A DNA stretch of 5,507 bases, from assembly GCA_002413865.1 (NCBI GenBank), contig DHXX01000007.1, positions 1-5,507 of the forward strand, in the 5' to 3' direction. Positions 5,222 through 5,507 of this stretch are shown here, piece by piece. Positions within the stretch are counted from its first letter, which is position 1. Each line of letters starts with the position of its first letter. The position numbers and the translations under genes were made by a program. Below the pieces are notes generated by a model. That model was not told where the DNA came from, ran no database searches, and saw only the letters and a program-made list of their open reading frames with translations. Source of the DNA: Candidatus Saccharibacteria bacterium UBA5145. GTDB lineage: Bacteria > Patescibacteriota > Saccharimonadia > Saccharimonadales > UBA4665.

Positions 5222-5507
5222 TTGTCAGATAATATTGTTGTTAAGGGTGCGCGCGAACATAACTTGCAGAACATCGACGTCACGATTCCGCGCAACCAGC
5301 TGGTTGTTATCACAGGATTATCTGGTTCCGGAAAATCTAGTTTAGCGTTCGACACCATTTATGCCGAAGGGCAGCGCCGCTATGTCGAATCACTCAGTTC
5401 GTACGCCCGCCAATTTTTGGGACTGATGGAAAAGCCGGACGTCGATCAGATCGACGGTTTGAGCCCGGCGATTTCAATTGACCAAAAATCGACCTCGCGC
5501 AACCCGC
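5222..5507 (+). CDS. uvrA: Excinuclease ABC subunit A, 3'-truncated by the window edge
   Basis: UvrA is the ATPase that recognises bulky DNA lesions and loads UvrB in nucleotide excision repair. The 95 visible residues match the UvrA N-terminus closely: the [14 protein letters not shown] opening at 7-20, Walker [10 protein letters not shown] at 32-40, [18 protein letters not shown] at 42-59 and the Q-loop region YARQFLG at 61-67. [18 protein letters not shown] follows at 78-95. The start is TTG, chosen from the AAGGAGG at 5209-5215. The family is usually about 940 residues, so roughly nine tenths lies beyond the window. The product begins cleanly with no sign of degradation. A promoter-like TATAAT precedes it, so it is probably transcribed separately from the 323-residue gene. 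Confidence 0.97.
   Translation, partial: MSDNIVVKGAREHNLQNIDVTIPRNQLVVITGLSGSGKSSLAFDTIYAEGQRRYVESLSSYARQFLGLMEKPDVDQIDGLSPAISIDQKSTSRNP

Overview
The window looks like chromosomal core sequence from a small-genome bacterium of the Candidate Phyla Radiation, most likely Candidatus Saccharibacteria (TM7). This placement is an inference. It rests on the overall look of the Obg and UvrA proteins, a proteobacterial-type exonuclease I beside obg, and several otherwise unrecognised genes. UGA ends obg, the PGPGW gene and the 323-residue gene at sensible places, so the standard stop code applies and lineages that read UGA as glycine are unlikely. GC is roughly half in the genes, and the spacers are AT-rich.

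Layout, left to right. A 5'-truncated obg GTPase gene (to 1212), an unrecognised 190-residue gene (1248-1820) and a complete exonuclease I gene, sbcB (1849-3306), all read rightward with gaps of 35 and 28 bases, so they may form one transcription unit. Two leftward membrane-protein genes follow: a tiny 67-residue one (3481-3278), whose 3' end overlaps the sbcB 3' end, and a PGPGW-family protein (3946-3542). A 157-base divergent spacer then leads to a rightward 323-residue unrecognised gene (4104-5075). A 146-base spacer with a striking compound inverted repeat precedes the start of uvrA (5222 to the window end, truncated).

Functionally, sbcB (3'-5' ssDNA exonuclease) and uvrA (damage recognition in nucleotide excision repair) belong to DNA repair, and obg belongs to ribosome assembly and stress control. 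Nothing ties the two unrecognised soluble proteins or the two membrane proteins to these pathways except position. No tRNA, rRNA, CRISPR array, insertion sequence, phage gene or defence system was seen.

The most interesting signals are in the spacers. Gene starts appear to fall into two classes. uvrA and the 323-residue gene have good Shine-Dalgarno sites. sbcB and the PGPGW gene have a -10-like hexamer only 7-8 bases before ATG and no usable Shine-Dalgarno, as expected for leaderless transcripts. Two genes carry a 6-bp/5-nt-loop inverted repeat exactly 4 bases before ATG.
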